This document shows, one piece after another, positions 16,691 to 25,651 of a DNA stretch of 64,000 bases (position 1 is the first letter of the stretch; every line of letters begins with the position of its first letter). The stretch is taken from the NCBI GenBank assembly GCA_034927685.1, contig JAYFPO010000014.1, forward strand, positions 62,001 through 126,000, written 5' to 3'. Source of the stretch: RGIG3159 sp034927685 (GTDB lineage: Bacteria; Bacillota; Clostridia; Oscillospirales; Oscillospiraceae). A program made the position numbers and the translations under genes. A model generated the notes under the pieces. That model was given only the letters and a program-made list of their open reading frames with translations, did not search any database and was not told the origin of the DNA.

Positions 16691-17853
16691 GTAAAAAAGC
16701 AGTGATGTACGGGGCCGGGAATATCGGGAGAGGGTTTATCGGCAAAGCATTTTCTGAATCCGGTTACGAGGTGTGCTTTATCGACGTGCAGCGTGAAATC
16801 GTCGAAAAGCTCAACCAGGACCGTTGCTATCCTGTCAAGATTGTGACAAACGAAGCCCAAACAGACGAAATGGTCAAAAATGTCCGCGCAATCAGCGGAC
16901 TTGACGTGGAAGCCGTGGCGGATGCAATTGCAGAAGCCGATATCATGGCGACAGCTGTCGGCGTTAATGTGCTGCCTAAGATCGTCAAAGCGCTCAGTTC
17001 AGGGCTTAAAAAGCGGTTTGACGGTTCAGGCAGACCGCTCAATATCATCATCTGCGAGAATCTGATCGACGCCGACAAGTATTTAAGAAAACTTCTTGAA
17101 GATGAGATGCGCGAAACAGAGAAAGCGACGCTTGACAGCAAGCTCGGGCTTGTCGAAGCGTCGATCGGCAGAATGGTTCCCGTTATGACGAGCGGGATGC
17201 GCGGCGGCAATCTCCTAAATGTCTGGGTTGAGCCGTACGATGAACTTCCGGTCGACAAAGACGCGTTTGTCGGGCAGATTCCGGAGATACGCGGCCTTCT
17301 TCCGTTCTCTCCCTTTGGTTTTTACATCAAAAGAAAACTGTTTGTTCATAATCTGGGGCATTCGATGTGTGCCTATCTGGGCTGGCAAAAAGGATACTCG
17401 CATATTTACGAATGCGTGGCCGATCAAGACATTTTAACCGTCGTTAAAAAAGCGATGCAGGAAACGGCGGCGGCGATTTATCATGAATACGGCATGCAGG
17501 AAGAGCAGCTCAGCCTGCATATAGACGACCTGCTTTTCCGGTTTGGGAATACGGCTTTAGGCGATACGGTTGCGCGCGTAGGCCGCGACCCTCTGCGCAA
17601 ACTCGGCATAAACGACCGCCTGATCGGTGCGGCCCTGTATTGCGGCGAGCAGGGAGTTGACGCGGAGCACCTGATAACGGGAATCGTCGCCGGATTAAGC
17701 TACGATAATGTAAACGACGAGTTCGCGGTCAAAATGCAGTCGCAACTATCTGCAAACGGGATAGAAGGCTTTCTTGTTTCATCGGTCGGGCTTTCCGAAG
17801 CTTCGCCGCTTTTTCAAAGAATTGTAAGCCTCTATGCCAGGAAAGGAGCGTAA
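16687..17853 (+). CDS. Mannitol-1-phosphate 5-dehydrogenase-like enzyme
   Basis: A 388-residue polyol-specific long-chain dehydrogenase. The NAD-binding start is AVMYGAGNIGRGFIG; a VGVNVLPKIVKAL segment and the catalytic K-x4-N-x2-H motif (KLFVHNLGH) are intact. E. coli MtlD (382 aa) oxidises mannitol-1-phosphate to fructose-6-phosphate. No mannitol PTS genes are near; instead the gene sits between a PfkB kinase and a SorE-like reductase, so the substrate may be another hexitol phosphate produced within this pathway. Symbol withheld for that reason. Confidence 0.75.
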   Translation: MSKKAVMYGAGNIGRGFIGKAFSESGYEVCFIDVQREIVEKLNQDRCYPVKIVTNEAQTDEMVKNVRAISGLDVEAVADAIAEADIMATAVGVNVLPKIVKALSSGLKKRFDGSGRPLNIIICENLIDADKYLRKLLEDEMRETEKATLDSKLGLVEASIGRMVPVMTSGMRGGNLLNVWVEPYDELPVDKDAFVGQIPEIRGLLPFSPFGFYIKRKLFVHNLGHSMCAYLGWQKGYSHIYECVADQDILTVVKKAMQETAAAIYHEYGMQEEQLSLHIDDLLFRFGNTALGDTVARVGRDPLRKLGINDRLIGAALYCGEQGVDAEHLITGIVAGLSYDNVNDEFAVKMQSQLSANGIEGFLVSSVGLSEASPLFQRIVSLYARKGA

Positions 17854-17857
17854 TCAA

Positions 17858-19126
17858 ATGATCACAAAAGCGGTCAGAATATATGGTGAAAACGACCTTA
17901 GACTGGAGTCGTTCGAACTTCCCGCGATCAGGGAGGATGAAATCCTTGCGCGCGTAGTTTCAGATTCTCTTTGCATGTCAAGCTATAAAGCCGCGATTCA
18001 GGGCGCCCGGCACAAGAGAATACCCGACGACGTGTCTGAAAATCCAACGATGATCGGGCACGAATTCTGCGGGGTTATCGTCGAAGCCGGCAAAAAATGG
18101 AGCAGCCGGTTTGCTGCGGGCGACTGTTTTACCCTTCAGCCCGCGCACAATAAAAACGGTTCGCTTGACGCGCCCGGCTATTCCTATCCGTTCTGCGGCG
18201 GGGACGCAACCTACATTATAATCCCGCCGGAGATCATGGAAATGAACTGTCTGATGAAATTAAGCTCCGGCGCGTTCTTTTACGGGTCGCTCGCGGAGCC
18301 GATGTCCTGCATCATCCGCGCTTTCCGCGCCGTATATCATACGACGCCCGGCACTTACGAGCATAGTATGGGCATTAAAAAGGGCGGCAGAATGGCGATA
18401 CTCGCAGGCGCCGGCCCGATGGGTCTCGGAGCCGTTGACTATGCCATACATAACCCGGAGAAAAGGCCGGGGCTGCTGGTCGTTACGGACGTTTCAGACG
18501 AGCGGCTTGCGCGCGCAGCGCTTTTGCTCTCACCTGAAGATGCGCAAAAAAACGGAGTCGAACTTGTTTATCTCAATACGAAAAGTATCGACGCGGTCAA
18601 TATCCTGAAGGGAATGACGAGCGGCGACGGCTTTGACGACATATTAGTGTTCGCACCCGTAAAAGCCGTTATCGAGCAGGGCGACGCAATCCTGGCAAAG
18701 GACGGCTGCCTTAACTTTTTCTCAGGCCCGTCCGATCCGAACCTCAAGGCTGAAGTCAACTTCTACAATATCCACTATTCGTATACGCACATGATGGGAT
18801 CGGTCGGCGGCAACAATGCCGATATGCTCGAATCGCTCGCGCTTATGGAAAAAGGCCTGATCAACCCGGCGGCGATGGTCACGCATATCGGTGGGCTTGA
18901 CAGCGTTATCGATACCACGCTGAATCTTCCGCATATTCCGGGCGGCAAAAAGCTGATCTACCCCGGCATCAATCTTGACCTGACGGCAATCGACGATTTT
19001 GCCGAACAGGGTAAAACCGAACCGCTTTTTGCAATGCTTGGTGAAATCGCAAAGCGGCATAACGGCCTGTGGTCGGAAGAGGCCGAAAAAGCACTGCTTT
19101 CCTGGCCGCTCGAAAAGAACGGCTGA
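17858..19126 (+). CDS. L-sorbose-1-phosphate reductase-like zinc alcohol dehydrogenase
   Basis: A 422-residue medium-chain dehydrogenase. The catalytic zinc region shows Cys in DSLCMSS and MIGHEFCG; GSLAEPMSC and the Rossmann motif ILAGAGPMGLGA follow. The length and the HMMGSVGGNNADML segment match the SorE-like group that reduces L-sorbose-1-phosphate to glucitol-6-phosphate. The ATG at 17858 is chosen because AAAGGAG lies 8 nt upstream; an upstream frame extension of eight codons overlaps the mtlD-like gene. With the kinase and MtlD-like enzyme it could convert a ketose-1-phosphate through a hexitol phosphate to fructose-6-phosphate; this is inference. Confidence 0.7.
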   Translation: MITKAVRIYGENDLRLESFELPAIREDEILARVVSDSLCMSSYKAAIQGARHKRIPDDVSENPTMIGHEFCGVIVEAGKKWSSRFAAGDCFTLQPAHNKNGSLDAPGYSYPFCGGDATYIIIPPEIMEMNCLMKLSSGAFFYGSLAEPMSCIIRAFRAVYHTTPGTYEHSMGIKKGGRMAILAGAGPMGLGAVDYAIHNPEKRPGLLVVTDVSDERLARAALLLSPEDAQKNGVELVYLNTKSIDAVNILKGMTSGDGFDDILVFAPVKAVIEQGDAILAKDGCLNFFSGPSDPNLKAEVNFYNIHYSYTHMMGSVGGNNADMLESLALMEKGLINPAAMVTHIGGLDSVIDTTLNLPHIPGGKKLIYPGINLDLTAIDDFAEQGKTEPLFAMLGEIAKRHNGLWSEEAEKALLSWPLEKNG

Positions 19127-19273
19127 CGAACTCCGTCAGACGAGCCCAGGGGAGACTAAATGGAGGAAACGGCGCTCCCTGCGGCGCTGTGTTCCTCCTT
19201 TCTCCGACGAGGAAGGTTCTCCTGCGGACGGGAGTATCATAAAAATCCCCCGGCGCAGCCGGGGCGGTCTTCC

Positions 19274-19310
19274 GAAAAAAACTGGCGCGCACCTTTTGGT
19301 GCGCGCCCCG
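19274..19310 (-). terminator. Terminator of the long minus-strand catabolic operon
   Basis: GGCGCGCACC / GGTGCGCGCC with a 4-nt loop, followed on the minus strand by AG and a T7 run. A second hairpin (CCCCGGC-TGC-GCCGGGG then ATTTTTAT, about 19240-19265) backs it up. The 19127-19320 stretch holds no gene. Confidence 0.8.
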
Positions 19311-19320
19311 TTTATTCTGT

Positions 19321-20352
19321 TCAACCGTTCATCAGGAGTTCCATTACATACATTTCGAGCTTTTCGTAATTTCTCTCCGCGATACATTTTTCCTTGAACG
19401 CGTTATCGAATTTTTCAACTTTCTTCTCAAGCATCGTGGCGATCTTCATGGAGTTCTGGATGTGCCGGTAGCAATCCTCCGCGTGCTGGGTGCGCATGGC
19501 CTTGACGTCCAGGCCGACCATTTCGCCGTTTGCGCCGTAATTGTGATCGCAGAGCACCTTAATCTGATCAAACGCCGTGCGGATGGACTCAACGCCGAAC
19601 GTCTTGTCCTGATCGTAGCGGCAGCCGTTCTGATCGTTTAAATGCACGGAGCCGAGCTTTCCGAATCTCAGTGCGAACGCCATTTCGTTTGCGGGGTCGA
19701 GGCCGGCTAAAATGGCGTGAGCGGATTCAAGAACGGCGCCGACGCGCTTCGGATCCTTTGTCGCGGCGGAAACCGCCATTACGTGGCCTATCGTACCACA
19801 GTAGCTGCGGTCGATCGGCTCGTTGGGCTTGGACTCGATCAGCACCTTTATTTTGCCGTCGTAATCCAGCATATCGTTGATGGAATCGATCAGCTTGCCG
19901 ATTTTCTCCACAGGGTCTTTGGACTCGGCGCAGAGGGTTCCTTCGCGGGCAAGCCACAGAACTATATTCTTTGCTCCCAGCGCGTTTGCGATATCGATCG
20001 AGCGTTTCGCCCTCCACATTGCAAACTCGTAGTCTTCCTTCGAGTTTGAGGTAAAGCCGCCGTCCATCGTATGCGGATCCATCCAGAGCCTCGGCGCTAC
20101 AAATTCTGCCGCAAGCCCATATTTGTCCAGTGTGGCCTTGACGTCCCTGGCGTAATCCTTGATCTGCGCTTCGGTCATGCTGTTCATATCGGGAACCGCG
20201 TCGTCGTCATGGAACTGTACGCCGGAAAGGCCGATTTCCTTGAACTTTTTGAATTTTTCTTCGATCGGGATTTCCGGGCGGACAGCGGGGCCGAATGCTT
20301 CCACTCCTTCATTGACGTTCCAGGGACCGCATGTAAACTTAAATCTTGACAT
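19321..20352 (-). CDS. Xylose isomerase-family sugar isomerase
   Basis: A 343-residue TIM-barrel protein resembling the shorter class I xylose isomerases. The catalytic and metal-binding framework is intact: FHDDDAVPD (catalytic His and Asp), DGGFTSN, IVLWLAREGT (substrate Trp), IESKPNEP (catalytic Lys), LESAHAILAGLD, LNDQNG-x4-DQD and GLDVKAMRT. These enzymes need two divalent metals and interconvert aldoses and ketoses. It is the last gene of the long operon, with AGGAGG upstream. D-xylose is possible, but no xylulokinase is present, so another aldose that feeds the PfkB kinase is more likely. Confidence 0.75.
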   Translation of the reverse strand: MSRFKFTCGPWNVNEGVEAFGPAVRPEIPIEEKFKKFKEIGLSGVQFHDDDAVPDMNSMTEAQIKDYARDVKATLDKYGLAAEFVAPRLWMDPHTMDGGFTSNSKEDYEFAMWRAKRSIDIANALGAKNIVLWLAREGTLCAESKDPVEKIGKLIDSINDMLDYDGKIKVLIESKPNEPIDRSYCGTIGHVMAVSAATKDPKRVGAVLESAHAILAGLDPANEMAFALRFGKLGSVHLNDQNGCRYDQDKTFGVESIRTAFDQIKVLCDHNYGANGEMVGLDVKAMRTQHAEDCYRHIQNSMKIATMLEKKVEKFDNAFKEKCIAERNYEKLEMYVMELLMNG

Positions 20353-20378
20353 TTCTTATTTCCTCCTTCACTTCTTGA

Positions 20379-21533
20379 TTATTCAACGGTAATCCAGCGC
20401 TTTTCACTGCCGCTCTTCATAATTGCTTCGGTCAGCTTCATAATGTAATGTCCGTCCTCGAACGTGGCAAAATCCGGCTTATCGCGGCCGAGCTTTTTGC
20501 CCGCGTGAATGAATCCGTAAAACGCGGTCAGATTGTTTTTGAAGGCGTCGTTCCAGCCTTCCGGATGGCCCGCAGCAAGATATGTATACTGCCTTGCTTC
20601 CGCCGTCATCAGATTCGGGTTCCTCATGATCTGCTCGTTATTCGCGTCGCGGTTGCCCTTCCACATTCTGTCCGACGTTTCATGCTGCCACTGGTAGGAC
20701 GACTTGCTGCCGTCGACCTCTATGTCGATAAAGCATTTGTGGCCGGCGGAAATCTCCGAGCACTGAAACGCTCCAGACGCGCCGTTTTCGAACTTAATCA
20801 GCACGCCCGCGTAATCCTCGGTGGTAATTTTCTTTTCCTCATACTCGACATTGGTGTTTACCGCAAAGGTCTCAACCTGCGTTGTCGGCTTCTTTCTGAC
20901 TGGAAGGGCGATGACCGTGTTGGCGCAGACTTCGGTGATCCTGGAGTCCACCATTGTCATGGCAAGGTCCATCCAATGTGAGCCGATGTCACCGACGCAG
21001 CGGCTGACCCCTGTGTATTCCGGCTCGATGCGCCAATTGTAATCGGTGTCAAACAGGAGCCAGTCCTGCAGGTAAGAGCCGTGCACGAGGTACGGCTTCC
21101 CGATCTCTCCGGAAGCGATGCGATTTTTCGCGTCCTGAATCAGCGGGTTCATGCGGTAGCAGAAATTCACTCCCGCAACAGTATCCGGATACCTTTTCAG
21201 CAGCTCAACCATGCGTCCGGACTCAGCGGCGCTCTTCGCAAGCGGTTTTTCCGAAAAAACGTGTTTTCCTGCTTTTATAATTTTTTCGTTAATGGTAAGG
21301 TGCAGATGGTTCGGCGTGCAGTTGTGAACGACCTGTATTTCCGGGTCGTTGATGAGTTCGTCCATATCGGCGTAGCATTTCGGTATATTGTATTCAGCGG
21401 CCTTTTTTTGGGCCAGCTCATAGTTTACGTCCGCAACGGCGTAGAGCTCGATGCTGCCGATCCGCCTGATCGCTTCGATATGGCTGACGCCGATGAAGCC
21501 CATTCCGATAATGCCCACTTTAGTCTTAGCCAT
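20379..21533 (-). CDS. Gfo/Idh/MocA-family oxidoreductase
   Basis: A 384-residue NAD(P)-dependent sugar/inositol dehydrogenase. The Rossmann start is KVGIIGMGFIGVSHIEAI, followed by the family EKP motif (FSEKPLAKSA) and the C-terminal catalytic segment GDIGSHWMD. Members oxidise a sugar or cyclitol ring hydroxyl, often at C1 or C3. The ATG at 21533 is preceded by GGAGG; a longer upstream frame overlaps the aminotransferase and is rejected. It lies 11 bp after that aminotransferase gene, suggesting an oxidise/aminate or deaminate/reduce pair acting on the same carbon, as in kanosamine or inosamine metabolism. The substrate is not known. Confidence 0.8.
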   Translation of the reverse strand: MAKTKVGIIGMGFIGVSHIEAIRRIGSIELYAVADVNYELAQKKAAEYNIPKCYADMDELINDPEIQVVHNCTPNHLHLTINEKIIKAGKHVFSEKPLAKSAAESGRMVELLKRYPDTVAGVNFCYRMNPLIQDAKNRIASGEIGKPYLVHGSYLQDWLLFDTDYNWRIEPEYTGVSRCVGDIGSHWMDLAMTMVDSRITEVCANTVIALPVRKKPTTQVETFAVNTNVEYEEKKITTEDYAGVLIKFENGASGAFQCSEISAGHKCFIDIEVDGSKSSYQWQHETSDRMWKGNRDANNEQIMRNPNLMTAEARQYTYLAAGHPEGWNDAFKNNLTAFYGFIHAGKKLGRDKPDFATFEDGHYIMKLTEAIMKSGSEKRWITVE

Positions 21534-21544
21534 GTTAACCTCCA

Positions 21545-22774
21545 TTACAGCTCTCTTATGATCTGCCTGAGTTTTGCGGCGACCGCCTTTATTTCGTCGT
21601 CGGTGGAGTTGATGTCGATTCCGAAGCCTGCGCCAAGGCCTTTGTCTACCACGCCAACCGAAATATTGACTGCGCGTTCGAGAATGTCGTCGGTCTGAGG
21701 CAGCATGTGCTTCCTGTAATCGACCCTGCCTGGATATCTCGGGCAATCGTAAGGGCAGTTGGCTTTCGAGGCCGTAACCTTATTCAGTATCTGTTCCATA
21801 TTGTTGTAAACATGCCAGCCCGAATTCGCAATCGGCGCACTTCCGATTACGCCGCAGAACTTCGCGGCTTTTTCCTTAGTGTCAAACAGAAGGGTAAGCA
21901 GCGTTGCGCACTCGCCCGGGTCGTTTATGCGCCTGAATCCCAATCCCGGCAGTCCTAGAAGCTCATTTTTCAACAACGCTTTTTTCACCCGCAGTATGGA
22001 AAGAATATCGCCAAGCTTGCGTCCCTGCGCGAGAGCCACCGCTCCAGATAGCTCGTTCATGCGCATATTCATGCCGACCATCGAGCGGTTACCGACCTCG
22101 ACGCCCGTGCGCGACGGCTTGTGGCCCTGATCATGGAAGCCGAACGCCCGCTCGTAAAGGTTCTGTTCCGAAGTACCGACAAACCCACCGTCTCCGGTCG
22201 TGATCGTCTTGAAAACGTTCAGCGAATAAGCGCCCATATCCCCAATCGTGCCGACACGTTTCCCCTGATACGCTGCGCCAACAGCCTGACAGCAGTCTTC
22301 AATCACAAAAAGCCCGTGTGCTTTTGCGATTTTCATCACCGCGTCCATGTCGCAGGGATTTCCGAGCATATGTACCGGCATGATCGCCTTTGTGCGCGGT
22401 GTGATAAGCGCTTCAATTTTTTCGGGGTCAATCGTAAGCGACTCGTCGATCTCAGCGAGCACAGGAATTGCGTTTGATAAAACGATTGACGAAATGGACG
22501 CGATGAACGTATAGCCCGGAACTATGACCTCGTCGCCCGCGCCTATGCCGAGCGCCGCGAGGCAGCACACAAGCGCACCGGTTCCCGAGCTTGTAGCCAC
22601 GACATATTTATGTCCGAGCCTTTCCGCCATTTCAGCTTCGAATGTTGCTACCTTGGCCTGAAAGCCGTCCACTCCAGGCGTCCCGTAGCGGAACAGATTG
22701 CCGCTTTCGATGACGTCCATCAGCTCTTTTCTCTCTTCGGCCCCGAACACATAGGCACCTGGTCCTCCCGCCAT
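21545..22774 (-). CDS. DegT/DnrJ/EryC1-family PLP aminotransferase (copy 1)
   Basis: A 409-residue PLP enzyme of the sugar-aminotransferase family. Hallmarks: ATSSGTGALVCCLAALGIGAGDEVIVP, the cofactor Asp in VIEDCCQAVGA, and the internal-aldimine lysine in SLNVFKTITTGDGG. Family members transfer an amino group to keto-sugars or keto-cyclitols, or act as dehydratases when the Lys is replaced by His; here the Lys is kept. It is unusual to find such an enzyme inside a sugar-import operon rather than a cell-surface or antibiotic cluster. The start has GGAGG. A paralogue is encoded at 27672-28955 in the same operon. Confidence 0.8.
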   Translation of the reverse strand: MAGGPGAYVFGAEERKELMDVIESGNLFRYGTPGVDGFQAKVATFEAEMAERLGHKYVVATSSGTGALVCCLAALGIGAGDEVIVPGYTFIASISSIVLSNAIPVLAEIDESLTIDPEKIEALITPRTKAIMPVHMLGNPCDMDAVMKIAKAHGLFVIEDCCQAVGAAYQGKRVGTIGDMGAYSLNVFKTITTGDGGFVGTSEQNLYERAFGFHDQGHKPSRTGVEVGNRSMVGMNMRMNELSGAVALAQGRKLGDILSILRVKKALLKNELLGLPGLGFRRINDPGECATLLTLLFDTKEKAAKFCGVIGSAPIANSGWHVYNNMEQILNKVTASKANCPYDCPRYPGRVDYRKHMLPQTDDILERAVNISVGVVDKGLGAGFGIDINSTDDEIKAVAAKLRQIIREL

Positions 22775-22804
22775 ATCAATTACCTCCAGAATTTATAGAT
22801 AAGT

Positions 22805-23962
22805 TTATTTTTTCCTTCTCTTCGGCAGCAGGTCGAATACGACCGCAAAGAGTATGACAAGACCTTTTACCGTCTGCTGCCAGTCGGCGGAAACGCCAAG
22901 CATGGACATGCCATTGTTCAGAATTCCAATGACAAAGCAGCCAATCAAAGCGCCCACTATGGTGCCGGCACCGCCGGTCACGGACGCACCGCCGACAAAG
23001 CAGGCCGCAATGGCATCCAGTTCGAAGTTGATGCCGGCCTTTGGCGTAGCAGCATTCAGACGCGCCGCGTAGATCAAAGCCGCAACCGCGGACATGAGGC
23101 CCATATTGACAAACGCCAAAAACAGGTATTTACGATCCTTGATACCGGACAGCGCAGCTGCCTTGCGGTTGCCTCCAATGGCGTACAGGCTGCGGCCGAA
23201 CACCGTGCGGTTGCAGATGAAGCTGTAAATCAGGGACAGTACCAGCATAATGATCAGAACCGTCGGATAGCCCTGATAAGTCGCCATCTCATAGGACAGG
23301 AACAGGATAGCCAGGCAGATGAGCACAATACGGACAATCATGCCGCCAGCGCTCTTGACCGGCACACCGTGCGCAGCCTTATCTTTTCTGGCCTTGAACT
23401 GTGAAAACGTGAAAGTGGCGCAGGCAATCACCGCCAGTACGATCGTCGTGATATGTAGGTTGGTTCCGCCGAACAGATCCGGCAGGAAGCTGGCCGCCAT
23501 GGCACGGAAAGTATTGGAGAACGGGCCGATGGACGCGCCGTCCAGAACCACCTGCGCCAAGCCACGAAACACCAGTTCGCCGGAAAGGGTGACGATAAAG
23601 GCGGGGATATCAAAATAGGCAACCCAAAACCCCTGCCATGCGCCGATCAGGATGCCGGCGATCAGAGAAACCAGCAGCGTCGGCAGAAAACCGATGTTCA
23701 GATTCACCTGCATGATCGCGGCAATGGCGCCGACAAAGGCCAGTACTGAGCCAACGGAAAGGTCAATGCTTCCGGTCAGGATAATCGGCAGCATACCGAG
23801 AATCAGAATCACAACATAAGAATTCTGCAGGATCAGGTTTGTCAGATTCATGGGGGTAAAGATCAGGCCATCCGTCAGGAAATGGAACAGCAGGGCGATA
23901 ACAATCAGGACAATGACCATACTGTAGGCGCGAAGTGTCTTAAATACTTGTTCCTTTTTCAT
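22805..23962 (-). CDS. Monosaccharide ABC transporter permease, MmsB/GguB type
   Basis: A 385-residue membrane protein with about ten hydrophobic segments. It carries the family blocks ILTGSIDLSVGSVLA, IPAFIVTLSGELVFRGL, YAIGGNRKAAALSGI and FVGGASVTGGAGT. It belongs to the BPD_transp_2 (RbsC/XylH) group and, by length, to the MmsB/GguB subgroup that works with ChvE-like binding proteins. Two copies should form the channel. It follows mmsA by 17 bp. The ribosome site is weak, suggesting coupling to mmsA translation. Confidence 0.88.
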   Translation of the reverse strand: MKKEQVFKTLRAYSMVIVLIVIALLFHFLTDGLIFTPMNLTNLILQNSYVVILILGMLPIILTGSIDLSVGSVLAFVGAIAAIMQVNLNIGFLPTLLVSLIAGILIGAWQGFWVAYFDIPAFIVTLSGELVFRGLAQVVLDGASIGPFSNTFRAMAASFLPDLFGGTNLHITTIVLAVIACATFTFSQFKARKDKAAHGVPVKSAGGMIVRIVLICLAILFLSYEMATYQGYPTVLIIMLVLSLIYSFICNRTVFGRSLYAIGGNRKAAALSGIKDRKYLFLAFVNMGLMSAVAALIYAARLNAATPKAGINFELDAIAACFVGGASVTGGAGTIVGALIGCFVIGILNNGMSMLGVSADWQQTVKGLVILFAVVFDLLPKRRKK

Positions 23963-23979
23963 AGCTTTTCTCCAATCCG

Positions 23980-25497
23980 TCAGACAAGTAATTTCATGAT
24001 GTTTTCCTGCGTTGCCTCATTCCTGTGCTTTTCTCCCATGATGACGCCGTCATTCATAATGTAAATCCGGTCACACATACCAAGCAGTTCAGGCAACTCC
24101 GAAGAAATAAACAAAACGCATTTTCCCTGCGCCGCCAGTTCATTAATGATGCAGCAAACGTCATATTTTGCACCGACATCAATGCCGCGCGTCGGCTCAT
24201 CCAAAATCAAAACATCCGGCAGATTAAACATCCATTTTGCCAAAACCACTTTCTGCTGATTACCACCGGACAGATTGCCGACATTCTGGAAAATACTGGA
24301 GCACTTTACGCCAAACCGTTTCGCATTTTCTCCTGTCTCTTTGATCTCCCGGTTCAAATTCAGCACCCCCCTCTTGGAAATCCGTCCAAGGTTGGCCATG
24401 CTGATATTCTTGCTGATGGTCTCGCCCAGAACCAGGCCATAGGTTTTCCGATCCTCGGAAAGATACGCGATACCGTTGGCGATCGCCTTGGGAACCGTGC
24501 TGATGTCAATTTTCCCGCCGTTCATCAAGGCCTCGCCGGAAATGCCGCAGCCATAGCTCCGGCCAAACACGCTCATGGCAAATTCCGTCCGTCCGGCGCC
24601 CATCAAACCGGACAGGCCGACAACCTCACCCTTGCGCAAAACAATGTTGGCATTGTCAATCACCTTTTTTTCTGGGAACTCCGGATGGTGCACCGTCCAG
24701 TTTTTCAGTTCAAAAAACACATCGCCGACCGTAACATTCTCACGCTCCGGATACCGGTTGCTCAGATCACGGCCAACCATATGCTTGATGAGCAGATCCT
24801 CCGTCACGTTGGAGGCATCGTCAAAGTCGGCAACAGACTTGCCGTCCCGAAGGACCGTGATGGAGTCCGCGACATAAACGATCTCATTGAGCTTATGGGA
24901 AATCATGATGCAGGTCATGCCAATGCCCTGCAGTTGTTTCAGAAGATCCAGCAGATTGCGGCTGTCTTTTTCATTCAGGGCAGCCGTCGGTTCATCCAGG
25001 ATCAAAATTTGGCAATTCTTGGAGAGCGCTTTCGCAATCTCCACCAATTGCTGCTTGCCGACGCCGATCTGGTTGATCGGCGTATCCGGATCATCTCGGA
25101 GGCCGACACGCTCCAGCAGTTCCACCGCCTTGGCCCGTGTCTGTGTCCAGTTGATCACACCCTTTTTCGCCTGTTCATTTCCCAAAAAAATGTTTTCGGC
25201 GATGGAAAGCAACGGGATCAAAGCCAACTCCTGATGGATGATTGCAATACCGGCCTGTTCCGATTGCGGGATGCTTTTGAACGCGCAGACCTTGCCTTCC
25301 ATTACGATGTCGCCTGTATAGCTTCCATACGGATAAACGCCTGACAGGACGTTCATCAGGGTCGATTTACCGGCGCCGTTTTCTCCCACAAGTGCCTTGA
25401 TTTCTCCCTTATGTACCTTAAAGCTGACAGCATTCAGCGCCTTGACGCCAGGGAATTCCTTGGTGATACTGCGCATTTCAAGTATATTCTCTTGCAT
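23980..25497 (-). CDS. Monosaccharide ABC transporter ATPase, MmsA/GguA type
   Basis: About 505 residues with two fused ATPase domains, as in RbsA/XylG/MglA. The N-terminal domain has Walker A GENGAGKST and IGVGKQQLVEIAKAL; the C-terminal domain has GLMGAGRTEFA, lacking the Walker lysine as usual for this family, and LSGGNQQKVVLAKWM. It powers the MmsB permease. The ATG at 25497 is preferred because GAGGAG lies just upstream; an earlier in-frame ATG (25518) has none. It is separated from the binding-protein gene by a hairpin that probably lowers its expression. Confidence 0.9.
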   Translation of the reverse strand: MQENILEMRSITKEFPGVKALNAVSFKVHKGEIKALVGENGAGKSTLMNVLSGVYPYGSYTGDIVMEGKVCAFKSIPQSEQAGIAIIHQELALIPLLSIAENIFLGNEQAKKGVINWTQTRAKAVELLERVGLRDDPDTPINQIGVGKQQLVEIAKALSKNCQILILDEPTAALNEKDSRNLLDLLKQLQGIGMTCIMISHKLNEIVYVADSITVLRDGKSVADFDDASNVTEDLLIKHMVGRDLSNRYPERENVTVGDVFFELKNWTVHHPEFPEKKVIDNANIVLRKGEVVGLSGLMGAGRTEFAMSVFGRSYGCGISGEALMNGGKIDISTVPKAIANGIAYLSEDRKTYGLVLGETISKNISMANLGRISKRGVLNLNREIKETGENAKRFGVKCSSIFQNVGNLSGGNQQKVVLAKWMFNLPDVLILDEPTRGIDVGAKYDVCCIINELAAQGKCVLFISSELPELLGMCDRIYIMNDGVIMGEKHRNEATQENIMKLLV

Positions 25498-25615
25498 ATT
25501 TTCTGACTCCTCTTGCATATTAAATTCCGATCGTCTTTCCGATCACCTCAAAAACAGTAGAGCGCGCGCCGTTCTGCCTCTACGCTGTTTGTGATGCAAA
25601 AGTCCGTTCTATGCG

Positions 25616-25640
25616 CACGGGGGCCTGCACGGCCCCCGTG
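25616..25640 (-). promoter_or_regulatory. Intercistronic hairpin between binding protein and ATPase genes
   Basis: A perfect 10-bp stem CACGGGGGCC / GGCCCCCGTG with a 5-nt loop and no T run, directly after the binding-protein stop. Such hairpins commonly protect the upstream mRNA and reduce read-through, giving more binding protein than membrane components. Confidence 0.65.
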
Positions 25641-25651
25641 TCGGATACCAC

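Noticed and set aside
16687..17853. Mannitol utilisation operon
   Set aside because: The MtlD-like enzyme is not accompanied by a mannitol PTS or MtlR; its neighbours are a PfkB kinase and a SorE-like reductase.
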